This document shows positions 43,998 to 55,755 of a DNA stretch of 64,000 nucleotides, in pieces; within the stretch, counting starts at the first letter, position 1, and each line of letters starts with the position of its first letter. Source of the stretch: Rhodocollybia butyracea (Eukaryota; Basidiomycota; Agaricomycetes; Agaricales; Omphalotaceae); NCBI GenBank assembly GCA_015501585.1, contig JADNRY010000043.1, positions 62,001-126,000 of the forward strand. The letters are read 5' to 3'. The notes beneath the pieces are model-generated. The model saw nothing but the letters and a program-made list of their open reading frames with translations. It made no database searches and was not told where the DNA came from. The translations under genes were made by a program, and so were the position numbers.

Positions 43998-44690
43998 CTA
44001 AGTAGCTATCTGATGGCCCTTTGAGTGATTTAGGCCCTTGAAGAGGTTTTTACTCTGGTTTCGACATCTTGTAGTGAGTTTACTGTAGCAGGAGGAGTGG
44101 TCAATGGCTCTGTGAGCCTCACCACATTCACTGCAAAAACCATGCTTCCTGTTGTTGAGACAAGGCTCTGCACACCTGTCATCATTCCAGAGGATACATG
44201 GTGTATCAGATCTCTTAGAACTTGGCCTAGATGAAGAAGAAGATGATCCAGGAACAGGTCTTTTCTTAGAAGAACAAGAGAACATTTCTTTGAGAGTGAG
44301 AAGCCTAAGGTTCTTAGAGGCCCCCAGGTCAAAAGGAGTATTAGAGGCCTTTTGTCTAGCCTCTCTATCTACTCTGATACCCATGGAAGGATCATTTGGA
44401 GTGACTCTGAAAAGTTCCTGAATCTGAGTCTTGTAGATATTGAGCTCAGTCTGCCTATGAGGATAGATCTTGAGCAGAGGCACCAGCCAAGATTGAAAGA
44501 CTTTAATCCACTGTGACTCAGTAGTAACTGGCAGACTTCTGATAGCATGGTCCTTGTGAACCAGCTTGAATTCCTTCCCAAAATCTCTACTATCTTCATA
44601 GAGATAACTGAACCCATTAATGGCAGCATGGATCTTTTCAAAGTCAACATACTTGTCCTTAATGATGAGGCAAAGTATGACTGAGGCAGA
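43998..44690 (-). pseudogene. DIRS-like gag with zinc-binding box
   Basis: Reverse-strand phase from about 44690: KDKYVDFEKIHAAINGFSYL, GKEFKLVHKDHAIRSLPVTT, WLVPLLKIYPHRQTELNIY, ELFRVTPNDPSMGIRVDREA, a basic/Ser-rich linker, then Cys/His spacing in CILWNDDRCAEPCLNNRKHG and FCSECGEAHRAIDHSSCYSK. The Cys/His cluster resembles a nucleic-acid-binding zinc finger. The N-terminus is shifted into another phase near 44690, and a stop at 43998 separates it from RT. Confidence 0.6.
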
Positions 44691-46590
44691 GGATCAGTAA
44701 AGATCTGAGCTGAGAGGAGAGCCAGTATAGCAGCCAGATAACAATTAGTATACTTCTACAGGCATCAGCCCTGATCTGTACACACTGAGAGCCTTGATAT
44801 CCAAAGATCTAACAGCTAGATTGATTTAAGAGGCAGTATAGGTGTATAGATCTGTATGGATGTGTTATAGGCTCTGTTCAGTGTAAGATCAGTGAAAGAC
44901 TCAAAATGCATACCTAATCCTTGTATCTAAAGCACTGTATGCAGAGCTAGTACTTGTATAGATTTAAGGATTGTCTATAAATGTGATGTTTGAGCTATCA
45001 GAGCTGTGGAAAGGGGACAGATGTCCTTATCAGCCACCGGAGGCAAGCAAGATGATGGGGGAAGGGAAGGAAGGAGCAATGATTCGACTCAGAGGCTATT
45101 CTGGCGACCACAGGCCTCTGCACAGGTCCCTGGCACCTGTGGGAACCAGCCACTGAACATACACACTGCCCCAACATCTGTCAAAACTTGAACTTGTGAT
45201 ATCTTTGGAACGATGGCAGAATCCTTAGGTTGTTAGGCCGTTGGATTCGTATTAAAAATGCGCTCATAATGATACCAGATATGACCTATAACTGTTGTTG
45301 AGCAAAAAGTGCAGCACTGCTGCAAGGTCGTACAGCTTTAAGCTCATCAAACAGGTCATATCTTGGGAGATTCTTCTCAGAATATTTTGGGAGTGGTACT
45401 GTTGGATTCCCCTCGAAACTACGATGAGAATGACACCCCAAATGTCCTAGGATAAGTGGAACAATGATGTCCCACTTGCACGTTTCTGTTAGCTAACTTG
45501 AAATGTGAATAGCTCAGCAGTGAATGAAGTTATTGACAAGGGAAAAAGTGGGTCTTGAAGCTGGGATTCAGCTTGTACAAGCAATGCAGGAGTGAGGCAT
45601 TATAGTTATGCCAGAGCTGTGACAAGCAGAGAGCGATCATTGATATGCCCAAAACCCTTTTGGCCCTAGAATACTGTTTTTTTGGCATTTCTGCAGTGTA
45701 CATAGTATCTGGAAGTCATTGGGAGTGCTACCCATGATCTCTAGTTACTGAAACCCACCCTCAAACCCTGTAGTCTCATATGTATCTGTCTTGTCTCTAC
45801 AATTCACATATCCAGAAGGATTGATCAGTATGCAGTGCTCCATCTGCTAAAGCATGCAAGAGACTATGGTCTGGACCTTGTGTATCAATGTGTTTCGCTT
45901 GTATCCAATGTAATACAAGCTCCTCCAACCTCTATTTGCTCAGAATTGTGATATATGCACTTCTCACTATATGTTAATTCATCCCCTGCTTGACAACTCT
46001 GAAAGAAAAGGAGTTTGTTATGTATATTTGGTTCCCTGAGGTCTATTCAATGGGAATACACTAGAAGCACTCCCAGTAATATTTGTAGCATTTGTGCAGC
46101 ACCACTTCACGAGTTATGAAGGCTGTATCCATTACTACTTATAATATTGGGATTAGAAGAGAACCTCTTTAGAAAGGTGTCACGCATGCGAAATATGATT
46201 GCGGCGGCATTTGGAGAACTCAATAGATATACTAGAGAGTCCAAATCCGAAGTCCCGAGTCGTGCCGATGTCCGGAAGTGGTTGAAATACGGAGATCTTG
46301 CTATAACTCCGAAATTAGGTCACTATTTGTTTAAGCCGAACATGAGCTAAAACCGCCCTTCCCCTGCATCCTCTGTGGTACTTTCGAGATAGGACAGTGT
46401 CCCTAGACCCTCTAGCATCGCTATAACCGAGTACGAGCATTTATAGAAGCTTGTTGTCCCTTCCCAAGTACAGGGAAGAGTGATAATCTCCAATTTCGGA
46501 GTGTTGATTTGAAATTTGAATTGAAATATAATAGAAACATGAAACTCGGCTCGTTAGAAGCTAGAGAGTAGTTTGACACACCCTTAAGTG
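44691..46590. other. No recognised gene
   Basis: Moderately AT-rich, with short unconvincing frames only. A 67-codon frame at 46147-46350 (RNMIAAAFGELNRYTRESKS) has a plausible composition but no family or exon partners. 46144-46671 leads into LTR family B and may include its U3. Confidence 0.3.
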
Positions 46591-46671
46591 GTCTGTGCAT
46601 ACTACACAGCCGCGCTCCTGCTCTATATAATGTAGCTCAGATTGATAGTTGATCCCCAGGTTTAGATTCCC

Positions 46672-47035
46672 CCTCACATTAGAGGCAGGGATTTCCTCCT
46701 CACTTCACACAGTTGTATTATTAGTTTTGTTTGTTTTGTTTCAAGTTTAGTAAAGTTCAGTCCAGTAAAGTATTGTAGTTAGGCTGCAGTCAGAGCTCTG
46801 TCTGGGTAGACAACCTCTGGTCAGTGCTTTCTTGTATTATATAGCCTTCCACCTCTCCCCCCCCTTTTACCTTAGTTCTTGCATTCACCTTTCATTTCAA
46901 AGTTCAACTCTTTGTAATTTCACATCCCCCCTCTGAACTTAGAGTCTTTATTGTAGTTTAGTGGTAGGTGTTGATGGTTTGGCTGTTTATGGGCCATTTC
47001 TCACACTTTCCGCTTAGCCACAGTAACGCCCTCTC
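46672..47035 (+). repeat. LTR-like repeat, family B, copy 2
   Basis: Direct copy of 12602-12955. Here the upstream U3-like sequence is present, with a TATA box (tatataa, 46624-46630) about 50 bp before the shared part begins. The shared end is followed by cgccctctca in both copies. Confidence 0.6.
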
Positions 47036-47108
47036 ATCATGTACACCATAGGTGATTCAGAGCTGTACTCTCTACTTGTCAGAATGGATCTGTTGTTTGC
47101 AGAGGCCT

Positions 47109-48230
47109 TCAGAAAGTCTCCCTACCCTTGGAATTCGCCTTCATGTCAAGGGTATTTAAATAGTACAGCTGCATTGGGTGGTGTTCCACCTGGATGGTGC
47201 TCATCTCAGACAAGGCAAATGAATGGAGCAAAGTCCAGCATGCAGGAGGTGAAATGGCTGAAGGAGAAACGGAAGTGGAGAGGGATAAGTGTGAATCTTG
47301 GGCTTGGGAGGAAGTGGCAGGGGAAGGTTGGGGACTCATGAATGAAGTAGCAGCAGCCGATTGGGGATTCAGGGAGGAAGGAGGCTGCTTTTCGTATTGT
47401 TTGAAGATGTGTTGAAAAATCAGAACTTTGGTACTTGAGAAAGAGGGAGGTCCAACAAGATGCTTGTGTGAGGAAGATTCAATGTCGTCATCTTGGAAGA
47501 ACTCAGATCTTCATTGTCCACATTCTTGTCCTCACCATCCTCATCTGCCACCTGTTCTTTGAGATCCAAGAAATCACACCCCACAATGTGTCGTTGTTGC
47601 ATATGCTGTAATAGAAAAAAAGTTAACTTTCCATACGTGGAAGTATACAGAATCATGTACCTTCACAAATTCCAAAACATTTGACATGGCTTGACGTTCA
47701 GAACATGCAATCCTCTCGCAATATTGTGGATAAGCCTCATATATGAAGAACGTGTTTGACTCCTGTTCCTTTGCTCTTTGACAACATCTTTTTTGGTGGT
47801 TTTCTTCTAGTTTTTCTACAAGGTATTCTCTGAGTGGTTAAGTTTGTTACCAAGTCAATTTGCATTGAAGCTCGCCGCTATTGTGGTATTCATCTTCACG
47901 CCAAATAATCAACCAAGTTCTGTAGTTTGCCTTAGTATCTGAGATTTGTGTTAGCATAAGCTTCAATATTGTAGTCTTCAAGTGAAGAATGTAGTTTACT
48001 TCCATATGCTCCAAGTACTTCACATTTATAAAGTTATGGTGATTAAAATTGCATTTTGCGCTCTTGGCACCTGTAGTCTCAATGTATTGCTGTTCCTTTA
48101 GGAAATCAAGTAGATCACGCTTTGCCCTGCCATATAAGTAAATCTCAGAAATTGGCAAACAATGAACAATGAACCATGAATGTGTCCCCAATGATGTTAA
48201 ACTATGGCAGTTTTGACAGGGCATCTCCAA
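47109..48230 (-). pseudogene. Unknown multi-exon gene, related at one motif to the 41 kb gene
   Basis: Reverse strand: LTSLGTHSWFIVHCLPISEI, YLYGRAKRDLLDFLKEQQYI, LHLKTTILKLMLTQISDTKA, two in-frame TAA codons, then YLVEKLEENHQKRCCQRAKE, EAYPQYCERIACSERQAMSN, VLEFVK. A GT-AG intron follows, then MQQRHIVGCDFLDLKEQVAD and an acidic tail ending VPKF. A further segment at 47109-47339 reads SPPACWTLLHSFALSEM, matching SPSACWDLLHEFATSNKM in the gene at 40.6-41.2 kb. The two loci are therefore probably paralogous. LTR family B cuts off the 3' side. Confidence 0.4.
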
Positions 48231-48720
48231 GTCCCATGCTTACTGTTTATCTATTTTTGGTGATTATATATTTGCATTGCTTGATATTCTGACATTCTAC
48301 AGCTCTCTGACCACAGGCACTATGACCAAACGCACTGACCAAATTTCGCCATCACCGCCTGATAATCCCCGCCGGACTCGCTCAAAAGGGTCAGCCAAGA
48401 TGGGCCATACCCTATCTCAGGTTGAGCATCAGACCCGGGAGTTGAAGAAGCATCAAAGGACTTTGCCGGACGCCAAAGATATCAAAGATCAGTTGGGAAA
48501 TGAGCAAAGCGGTCATCAGTGGCATCCTCGGTCAGGTGACCTGTCGACAGCGGATTGGGACAGCAGCATGAGAATAGGCTATATATATACCTGCTTCAAT
48601 CTTGCTTTAGGTACCTACTGTACATCTATTCTATTATAGTTAAGTTGTTCCTCCATTGGAATGCAGGGCATGGCCACAGCTAACTTACATTGTGTTACGG
48701 GTACAGCATAGGGTGTAAAG
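48231..48720 (+). other. Possible 5' exon of the KDZ gene or separate small frame
   Basis: From 48319 the frame MTKRTDQISPSPPDNPRRTR continues with a basic, Gln-rich helix to about 48600. It may be the start of the degraded KDZ gene or an unrelated remnant. About 110 bases separate it from the first recognised KDZ block. Confidence 0.25.
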
Positions 48721-51315
48721 ACCAAAGAGGCCAAAGAAGGCTCCAAAGAGGTGGATGACCATCTCGAGGGCCATCTGCAAGTACCAAAGTCAGTCCTTGA
48801 TGGTTGTCTGGCCAGCTTCACTGCTGCGGATGAAACACAAACCAAGGGCAGTACCCAATTCTTTGATGTTACCGCCAATATGACGCTTCTCTGCCCACAT
48901 GATTGTCCTTTGTTCAGCATGAACATGACAACTGCTGGAGAAGGACAGCACTATGTGTTAGTGCTTCTAGGGAAGTTGTTTGAGCACCTCCCACCAGATT
49001 TTTTTGTCTGCCTACTATACGACATTGGCTGCCAGTTGCACCGGAGCTGCGACAAGTGGGGCTTTCTCAAATCCTACATGAATCATATGACTTTTGTGGT
49101 CTCAATTTTCCATGCTTTTGGAAACCAATGGCCATGCCAGATAGTTTCAAATGTCTTGGGTATGGGTTATGCAATGGCAAAGGGGTGGAACATCTTTGGC
49201 ATTAGTGTTGTGCCGGCTGGGGCCCGGCTCAGAAGCCCCGGCTACGGCTCAAAAGCCCCGGCCAGGGCTCGTCAAAAATCTGAGCCGGGCCCTAGCCCCC
49301 AGGAAGGGCCGGCTCAGGCCGGGGCCCAGGCACTAAAGAGACATGTCTTGAGGTGCTAAGCTCCCTGTCCTTGGTGGACTCTATAACATGATACTTTTGG
49401 TTTTCTGGTTGCTTTCTGAGTGTGTGCAGGTTATGCACCTGCTTTTTGAGATGATTTGAATTGTAGAAGGTCAATGGAATACATTCATCCTTGCATTCAT
49501 CAGTAGGTTGAACAAATTGTTTGACACTAACAAAGCCTTTTTTTAGCCTGGTTAATACCTCTGGAGCAAAATTGGCCATAAGTGATGATACATGTGCTGC
49601 TGCACAGTGTATTTTGACGTGCTGCTCAATGCTTCATTAAGCGCTGAGCTCCGGCTCAGGCCCCGGCCCAGGGCTTTGAGAATTCTGACTTCTGAGCCCT
49701 ATGACGGCTGGGGCCAGGTTAGGCTCAAAGACGGCCGGCTTCGGGGGCTCAACGGCCCTGAGCCGTAGCCGGCACATCACTATTTGGCATGCTCTCAGCC
49801 ATTTGATTGCCCATGGTTGTGTAGCAGGAGTGAGTTTTGTTTTATCCTCAATCGAGTCAACTAATCAACTAATCCCCCATAGTACTATGTCCGGATGTTC
49901 AACCTCGATATCCAATTTGAGTTCAATGACAAACCGAACTTATTCAAGTTAGGTACTTGGCTTTGTCGGAGAACACACGCTTGTGAAGGGAAATTGATAG
50001 AAGCTGGAAAAAATCTTCTGGAATGTGGTTTTCCAGAAGACATGCTTTGTCACAAATGGGAGGCCCAGGTAAAAGCCCAGACAAAGCTATTGCCATGTAA
50101 GTCTTTCATCTTAATGTTACTACTGCAATTCATTTACATTCACTTCTATATCAGGCCAGAGAAAAAATGAAGCAAAGTCCACTGTTGAGGAAGCAATACA
50201 ATTGCACAATTGGGATGCAGTGAAAGCACATGTCGATGAACTTAGGAGAAGGATCATCAATGTTTTGTGTGAGCTTTGGGAGATAGCAATGGCCGAACTT
50301 GTGCTGGAAGCAGCACTAAATGTTCTGACCAAAGCCAGGGCAAAGGTAACAAAGAAGGAAAGGAGAGTACCATGGGGATTACCGCAACACAGGAACTTTG
50401 GCATCTCCTGAAGAGGCCTTTTCTCACAAAGAAAATGAATGCCTGTGCGCTCAACACTTGTATCAGAGAACCGTAAGTTTGACCTGGATCATTTAGAACA
50501 ATCTTATCAAAAACAAAGAAGTGGTACACTATCATTGAATGAATTTGCCTCTCATTGCGTTTAAATTCACTGTAGAACAACGGATTAACAAACACACTCA
50601 AGATTTGGTCAAACGGAGGGATCCTGCTATTGCCGACCTTGCACATTGGCATAATAAGCTTTGCGCAGACATGCAAAGGCTTATCAAACAGAAAAGGCAC
50701 CCAGAATCTCAGTTGCTCCACTGAAGATTGAGATGGAGGGGCTATTTGACCTTGATGTTGACAACAATATCTGGTTAGACATTGGTTTGGGATATGAGGA
50801 GGAGGATGAGACAGTTCATCCGCTTTGGTTGAGCAACGACATGGTGCGGAAGGCTATCCATGCGCTATTAGATCGTGACCGCTGTCATGAAGACTGGGTC
50901 CGCATACTGGCGGAGCGCAACACCATGGAGGAGTGGTTCAACAAGGAATGGCGAGTTGTCCATGCATCAATGGACAAAGGCAAGTCAACGTCATTACTTA
51001 AGTTCTCTCATTCTAACAGTTCTTCTAGACTTAGGAGCCAATTTTAAATATCAACTTCAAATGAGAAAAGATCAACTTTGTCGCCTTTTTGTAGTATGGG
51101 AGCGCAGTATTGTTGGCGTCCCCAACAGTGATAACCTGCCCGAGTTGGGGCCATCTGAGGAGGATATTTGCATGTATCAAGTAGTTCATGTCCTCGGCAG
51201 TGGAGTTGAGGCCGCAGAGGATATGGGTTTCGACTACCATGTTGAATTCAAGCAAGAAGCTGATGGCCTTCTTGTGGAACATTTGGACAGTCTGGCTATT
51301 TCGGAGAATTATTGA
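48721..51315 (+). pseudogene. KDZ transposase, degraded copy 2
   Basis: Blocks in order: VPKSVLDGCLASFTAADET, STQFFDVTANMTLLCPHDCP, SMNMTTAGEGQHYVLVLLGK, FFVCLLYDIGCQLHRSCDKW, VSIFHAFGNQWPCQIV. A hAT MITE interrupts at 49203-49782 near the expected catalytic Glu, and the text resumes with FWHALSHLIAHG. Next: KPNLFKLGTWLCRRTHACEG, FPEDMLCHKWEAQVKAQTK, an intron, AVKAHVDELRRRIINVLCEL, TKKMNACALNTCI, KIEMEGLFDLDVDNNIWLDI, ALLDRDRCHEDWVRILAERN and YQLQMRKDQLCRLFVVWERS, ending EHLDSLAISENY. The upstream part with the first catalytic Asp is missing. Frames change at least five times. Copies 1 and 2 belong to different KDZ subfamilies, judging by their C-termini. Confidence 0.85.
49203..49782. mobile_element. 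hAT-like MITE, family A, copy 2 (580 bp)
   Basis: Terminal repeats tagtgttgtgccggct and agccggcacatcacta with an exact 8-bp duplication tttggcat (49195-49202, 49783-49790). Nearly identical to copy 1 but inverted. It interrupts KDZ copy 2. Confidence 0.93.
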
Positions 51316-51719
51316 GAGCGAGAGATTCGCTTTGCCGAGGCTTCAACTACTAGCTGGGGAAGTCGATCCAACTTGGCTTTTGGAGCCAACCACAAGTGTC
51401 CGCCTTGGAGGAAAAATCTGTTGGAGTGAATTAAGCAAGACGTCGAATAAGCTCTAAGTTCACTCCGGTCTATAGCAAGTAAGCCCTAGCAAACGCGCAG
51501 GGGAAATATAACATTCTAAGCGAGTTTAAATACTACAGCTACGGAGAATATACGGGAAAATATAAGATAAAACACAAAATAAAACTAACGGCTCCACAGG
51601 AGAAACTTCGGCGAGCAATACCGATTGCTCACCTGACATCAATATCTCCAACAAAATCTCTGTGACTTCTTCTTGAAGCGTAAGCATTCCTTTGGAGTCT
51701 GTAGGCGTTCTGGATATAT
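51316..51719. other. No recognised gene between KDZ copy 2 and a MITE
   Basis: A short reverse-strand frame (51526-51710) reads TPTDSKGMLTLQEEVTEILL, which could be a polyprotein scrap. Otherwise nothing is seen. Confidence 0.25.
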
Positions 51720-52437
51720 GCAAAAAACTGATGAATTGCACTGAACTGAACCGCAAAATGAACTGATGATAGATGGACCGGTCCATGATTTAAACCTGGT
51801 CCAGTTCATGGTTCATCAAAATCTCAGAAAAAAAGTGAACCACAAAGAATCAGTTTAAACCGGTCTAAACCAGTACAGCCACATAGCAAAAATAATTTAG
51901 ATAAATGAGTATATTTTCTCCAATTTTGATCAATAAAATTTATATTTTCTAATGGTCTCAAGCAATAAGCTAATACAAGACTGGAAAGACTACTCATAAC
52001 CTATTGAACAGTACCAAGGAACAAGTCTGAGAGCCTGACATGATACAATACTCTATCCATGGTCTGTTTTAACAGATGACCAATGACTGCCAAACCTGGA
52101 AAGCATTTCTGCATGGTAAAAGAGCAGTGTAAGGCAGCTTAGAGCATATATTGAATGTTTTATATTGTTTTATAGTAGTTTCTTACATGGTCTCACTTGT
52201 TACATATCTAAATATCTTTCATGCATGTGCAGTTTGAATCAGTTTAAACCAGTCTGCACCACTTTAAATTTGCACTGATTTAAACTGCATGAACCAGGAA
52301 GAATTGGACCAGTGGACCAGTGCAATCAGTGCAGGTTCATGGTTCATACAGATTTATATTTTTCATGGACTGGTCCAATTCATGATTCATTGAATTTTTG
52401 GTAAATAAACTGAATTGGATTGGACCTTCAAACCCTA
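51720..52437. mobile_element. hAT-like MITE, family C, copy 2, left end missing
   Basis: Nearly identical to 26432-27127 in the same orientation, and ending with ccttcaaacccta. The first 40 bases (left terminal repeat) are absent. It truncates the Ty3/gypsy RT at 52438. Confidence 0.85.
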
Positions 52438-53702
52438 CAAATAAGACAACTTTCTTACCAGATGCAGTCATTCCGACGTTTTCAAGTGTGCCTAAAAACT
52501 TGTCAAGATTCTGAACATATTCAAACACAAACTGTCGAATTCTTGGATTCGCCACTATCGCCATATCACCATACCTCGATTGTGGTCCTTTCACGCCACA
52601 GTCATTGACAAAGTTGTCTGCAATCTTGGGTGAGATATCTCGAATTCCATGCTTGACTCGACGTTGGAATTCCTGCATACTGTTAGTAAAACCTTGTACG
52701 AGCGTGGTTTGCTGTTTCGGTCCATCTGGTGAATGAAAAGCCTGAAGGGGGCGTGAATTGACAGCAACACAACAAGCATCAAATCCTGAAAACAAATCAA
52801 AGAGTCCGTAAGATGAATAACCGAGGAAGGACTCAGCAAATTCTCCGATGTTAGGAACTAGAGAAGAGTCACGGATAGTGACTGCGTTGAGTGGCTGGAT
52901 ATCAATCACTAGACAAACAGGCGGTACTGATCCAGGTTTCTTCGCTTAGTACTGCAAAAAGAGATGATCTATAACTTGACGTAGTTGGTTCAAAGCATCC
53001 CGCAGCTCATTGTCACGGATAACTGCTATAGCATTGTCTTGAATAGCTCGTGGAATAGGTATTGGTCTTGATTGCCATGGTATATGTTTGATAGTTGGAA
53101 TCTCATAATCCAGGTAGTACTCTCGAGAGAAGTCGCCTTTCTCGGCGTAAGTCCAGGCGAAGGCCATACCTCGGTTTACTACAACAAAAGCAATCAGATT
53201 AACTTCATCTGATGACAGCGCACTGAGTTCAATCTTCTGGAGCATGTCCTCCAGCCGATCGAGTGTAACTCGCCCTGAGAAATCAAATGTGTGATAGTCA
53301 GGTGGATGTGTAGGGAACGTTAAAGGGATGGCCGGAGGTATAGGTTTGAACTGTTGAGCTTGAGGGTAAGGGAAATAAGTCGGGACTGGTCTAACTTTGC
53401 GGTTGACAGGCTTGTACTTCTTCTTTGGAGTCTTTGCCGGTTTACTGCTAGTGCCAGTATATGTAAATCTGGAAAAATATTCGTCATTCGGTGCTCGATT
53501 AGTCGGGGAAGATAAAACTGATGTTGGGTTAATACTCATCATTGAAATGTAAGAATAAATAAGAGAATCATAGTCTGAAGGAGGAATAATATCAAAAAGA
53601 GAATCAAAATCCGAATACTCAGCGTTGCCCATTAGGGCTTCAAAGGACCTTTCTAGAACGGGATAGGAAGTGCGGAAGGTCAAGGAATCACTCCCTAAGC
53701 CT
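52438..53702 (-). pseudogene. Ty3/gypsy pol fragment: RT domain and its upstream region
   Basis: Reverse strand, from the high end: SLTFRTSYPVLERSFEALMG, KPVNRKVRPVPTYFPYPQAQ, RVTLDRLEDMLQKIELSALS, VNRGMAFAWTYAEKGDFSRE, YYLDYEIPTIKHIPWQSRPI, an in-frame TAA near 52946, then RT: AKKPGSVPPVCLVIDIQPLN, YGLFDLFSGFDACCVAV, GFTNSMQEFQRRVKHGIRD and ADNFVNDCGVKGPQSRYG. The catalytic C box reads FVND where FxDD is normal, so one essential Asp is Asn. RT ends abruptly at the family C MITE; RNase H and integrase are missing. Confidence 0.85.
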
Positions 53703-55238
53703 ATCAGGAAAAAGCCCCTATGGCCCAGGCAACCATAGATTGGCCCAAGATGGCCTTAGTGTAACCAGGGGCCCCAGTGCACCCCAAGACCACAGGTACT
53801 TCCAGGGTGCCAGGGCCTACCCCCCAAATCCTAGGGAGCCTTAAGTTAAATTGGGGAATCCTGAATGTTCCTGGATGCCCCTGAGCTTTCCTGGGGCTCC
53901 CTGGGGTCTGTCCAGAACTTCTGAAGCAAAAAGCACCAGTTCAGAAATCATTATTCTTGGAATGTTCAATACATGTTATCAATGAGAAGCAGAAAATTGT
54001 TTGTATATGTATTTAGCAACCTCATATTAGTACATATTACACTACTAACTTTAATATACTGCAAGGGAAGGAGAGGAGGGTAACCCAAAACTTATGGAGT
54101 ATAGAGACGACTGATAGACCATTCTAAACGATTCTAAACATGCCCTGGATTGTAAAAATTGAGTGAGAATAGTGATGTGCGGGCCAGGGCTCAGAGCCCT
54201 TGAGCCCTCCGAGCCCGGCCCTACTGAGCCCCAGCCCGACCTGACCTTGGCAAGGCTCAAGCAGGGCTGAAGATTTGTCTGAGCCCTCGGCCGGGGCTTG
54301 AGCCGGGGCCTTCAGCACTGGGATTAATGAGTGAATTTAGAGATTATGTTGCCCAAGGTAGGACACAAACCTTCTAGGTTCTATTGATCCTGGGTCTATT
54401 TGACTATTCTAGCCATACATGGGCTCAAACTAGATAATCACAAGTGTATATTGGATTTTGATGTAACACATGCCACTTTGTGTGACCATCCGTGAGCTTA
54501 TATTGCCATGGTTGTAAGGTGTATGACTTTAGTGGTATATTTGGTATATTTGCGAGTGAATTACTCACTAATATTCACCACAATGTACTTGTTTTTGACT
54601 GATACATCAACAAAAAGGACAAAGCATTGAGCCGCGGCCTGAGCCTGAGCCCAGCCCTGGCCGGCCTTGGCCCTGTGGCAAGGCCGGGCTCAGGATTTTT
54701 GTCAGCCCTGGCCGGGGCTGAGTGGGCCTTGGCCGCGGCTCCTGAGCCCGGCCCCAGCCCGCACATCACTAAGTGAGAAATGATAGAAATATGAATAAAA
54801 CTCACTTTTGGGTCTGGGTGAGGAGGAGGAGGTAATGGACATAGAGAATGATGCCCTAAAAGTTACGAAGCGTGTAGAGGACCATAGGCGATTCTAAACG
54901 AGCCTTTGATCATAAAAATCGAGTGAGATGGAGTCAGTTTTGATTTGTCATAGCACTAGTACATCTAATGAGTCATACTTTTGACTGTCATCTTCTTAGT
55001 GATTTTATGACTTTAACCTCAGGGACACTCAGGGACAGCCAGGGCAGCCCAGGTCAACCTGAGGACAGCCCAAAGATGACCCAGGAAGCCTAGGATATGG
55101 CCTGAAACCTGGGTTTCCCTGGTGACTTGGGTCAACCAGAGCCTTTCAGAGACACTGAGGCAACCTAGGAATTTGCACAATTCCTGGGCTGCCCCAGGAT
55201 ATTCTAGGTTTGCCTGGGCATTATGTACTTTTCCTGAT
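53703..55238. mobile_element. Composite element with ATCAGGAAAA ends, 1.5 kb
   Basis: Starts atcaggaaaaagcccc and ends tacttttcctgat, the same termini as the foldback elements at 26018 and 55383. Both flanks are rich in cccagg/cctggg. It contains the hAT MITE 54170-54771. No target duplication is visible, so it may be two foldback pieces around a deletion. It separates parts of the Ty3/gypsy frame (53702 and 55239). Confidence 0.5.
54170..54771. mobile_element. hAT-like MITE, family A, copy 4, divergent (602 bp)
   Basis: Terminal repeats tagtgatgtgcgggc and agcccgcacatcacta, exact 8-bp duplication agtgagaa (54162-54169, 54772-54779). GC-rich ends carry the same ggctca/gggcc style as copies 1-3, but the AT-rich middle is unrelated. 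Confidence 0.92.
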
Positions 55239-55350
55239 TTGAATCTCGAAAATCCGATTCCTCAACTTCTTCAATGAAAGATACCCCCTTAGGAGGTTCT
55301 CCCATTTGTATAGCCGTAGTGTTTCGTGGATTTCCGGGATCTGTAATAGA
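55239..55350 (-). pseudogene. Ty3/gypsy polyprotein fragment upstream of the composite insertion
   Basis: Reverse strand ITDPGNPRNTTAIQMGEPPK then VSFIEEVEESDFRDSN. From memory, a P-G-N-P-x-N-T box occurs between protease and RT in mushroom gypsy elements, which puts this piece in line with the RT remnant at 52438-53702. Confidence 0.45.
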
Positions 55351-55382
55351 AACCATTAGTGTTGGATGCATTTGTTTGTTAC

Positions 55383-55750
55383 ATCAGGAAAAGTGTTTTT
55401 TTCCTAGGAGCCCAAGGGTGGCCTAAGGACAACTAGGTGACCTATGAATCCTATGTCATCCTAGGATTTGGCACTTGTCTTAAGGGACTCACAGCTTCCC
55501 AGGATTTCCCAGGATTTCCTAGGATTTCCTAGGATACCTCAGGACAATTCCAGGACAACTTGGGGAAAACCAGGGAAAACTAAGGAAAACACAGTTTTGC
55601 CCTGGTCTTCATAGGACTTCCTAGGGAATCCTGGGAAACTGTGAGTTCCTTAAGACAAGTACCAAATCCTAGGATGACATAGGATTCATAGGTCACCTAG
55701 TTGTCCTTAGGCCACCCTTGGTCCCCTAGGAAAAAAACACTTTTCCTGAT
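55383..55750. mobile_element. Foldback element, 368 bp (ATCAGGAAAA family)
   Basis: Begins atcaggaaaagtg, ends cacttttcctgat, with an exact 5-bp duplication gttac (55378-55382, 55751-55755). The arms of about 170 bp pair almost throughout (tcataggtcacctagttgtc, acttgtcttaag). Confidence 0.85.
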
Positions 55751-55755
55751 GTTAC

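Noticed and set aside
45180..45260. Possible tRNA gene
   Set aside because: Some short stems can be drawn, but no TTCRANNY box with matching acceptor stem was found.
53697..55243. Target duplication around the 1.5-kb composite foldback element
   Set aside because: agcct on the left and ttgaa on the right do not match.
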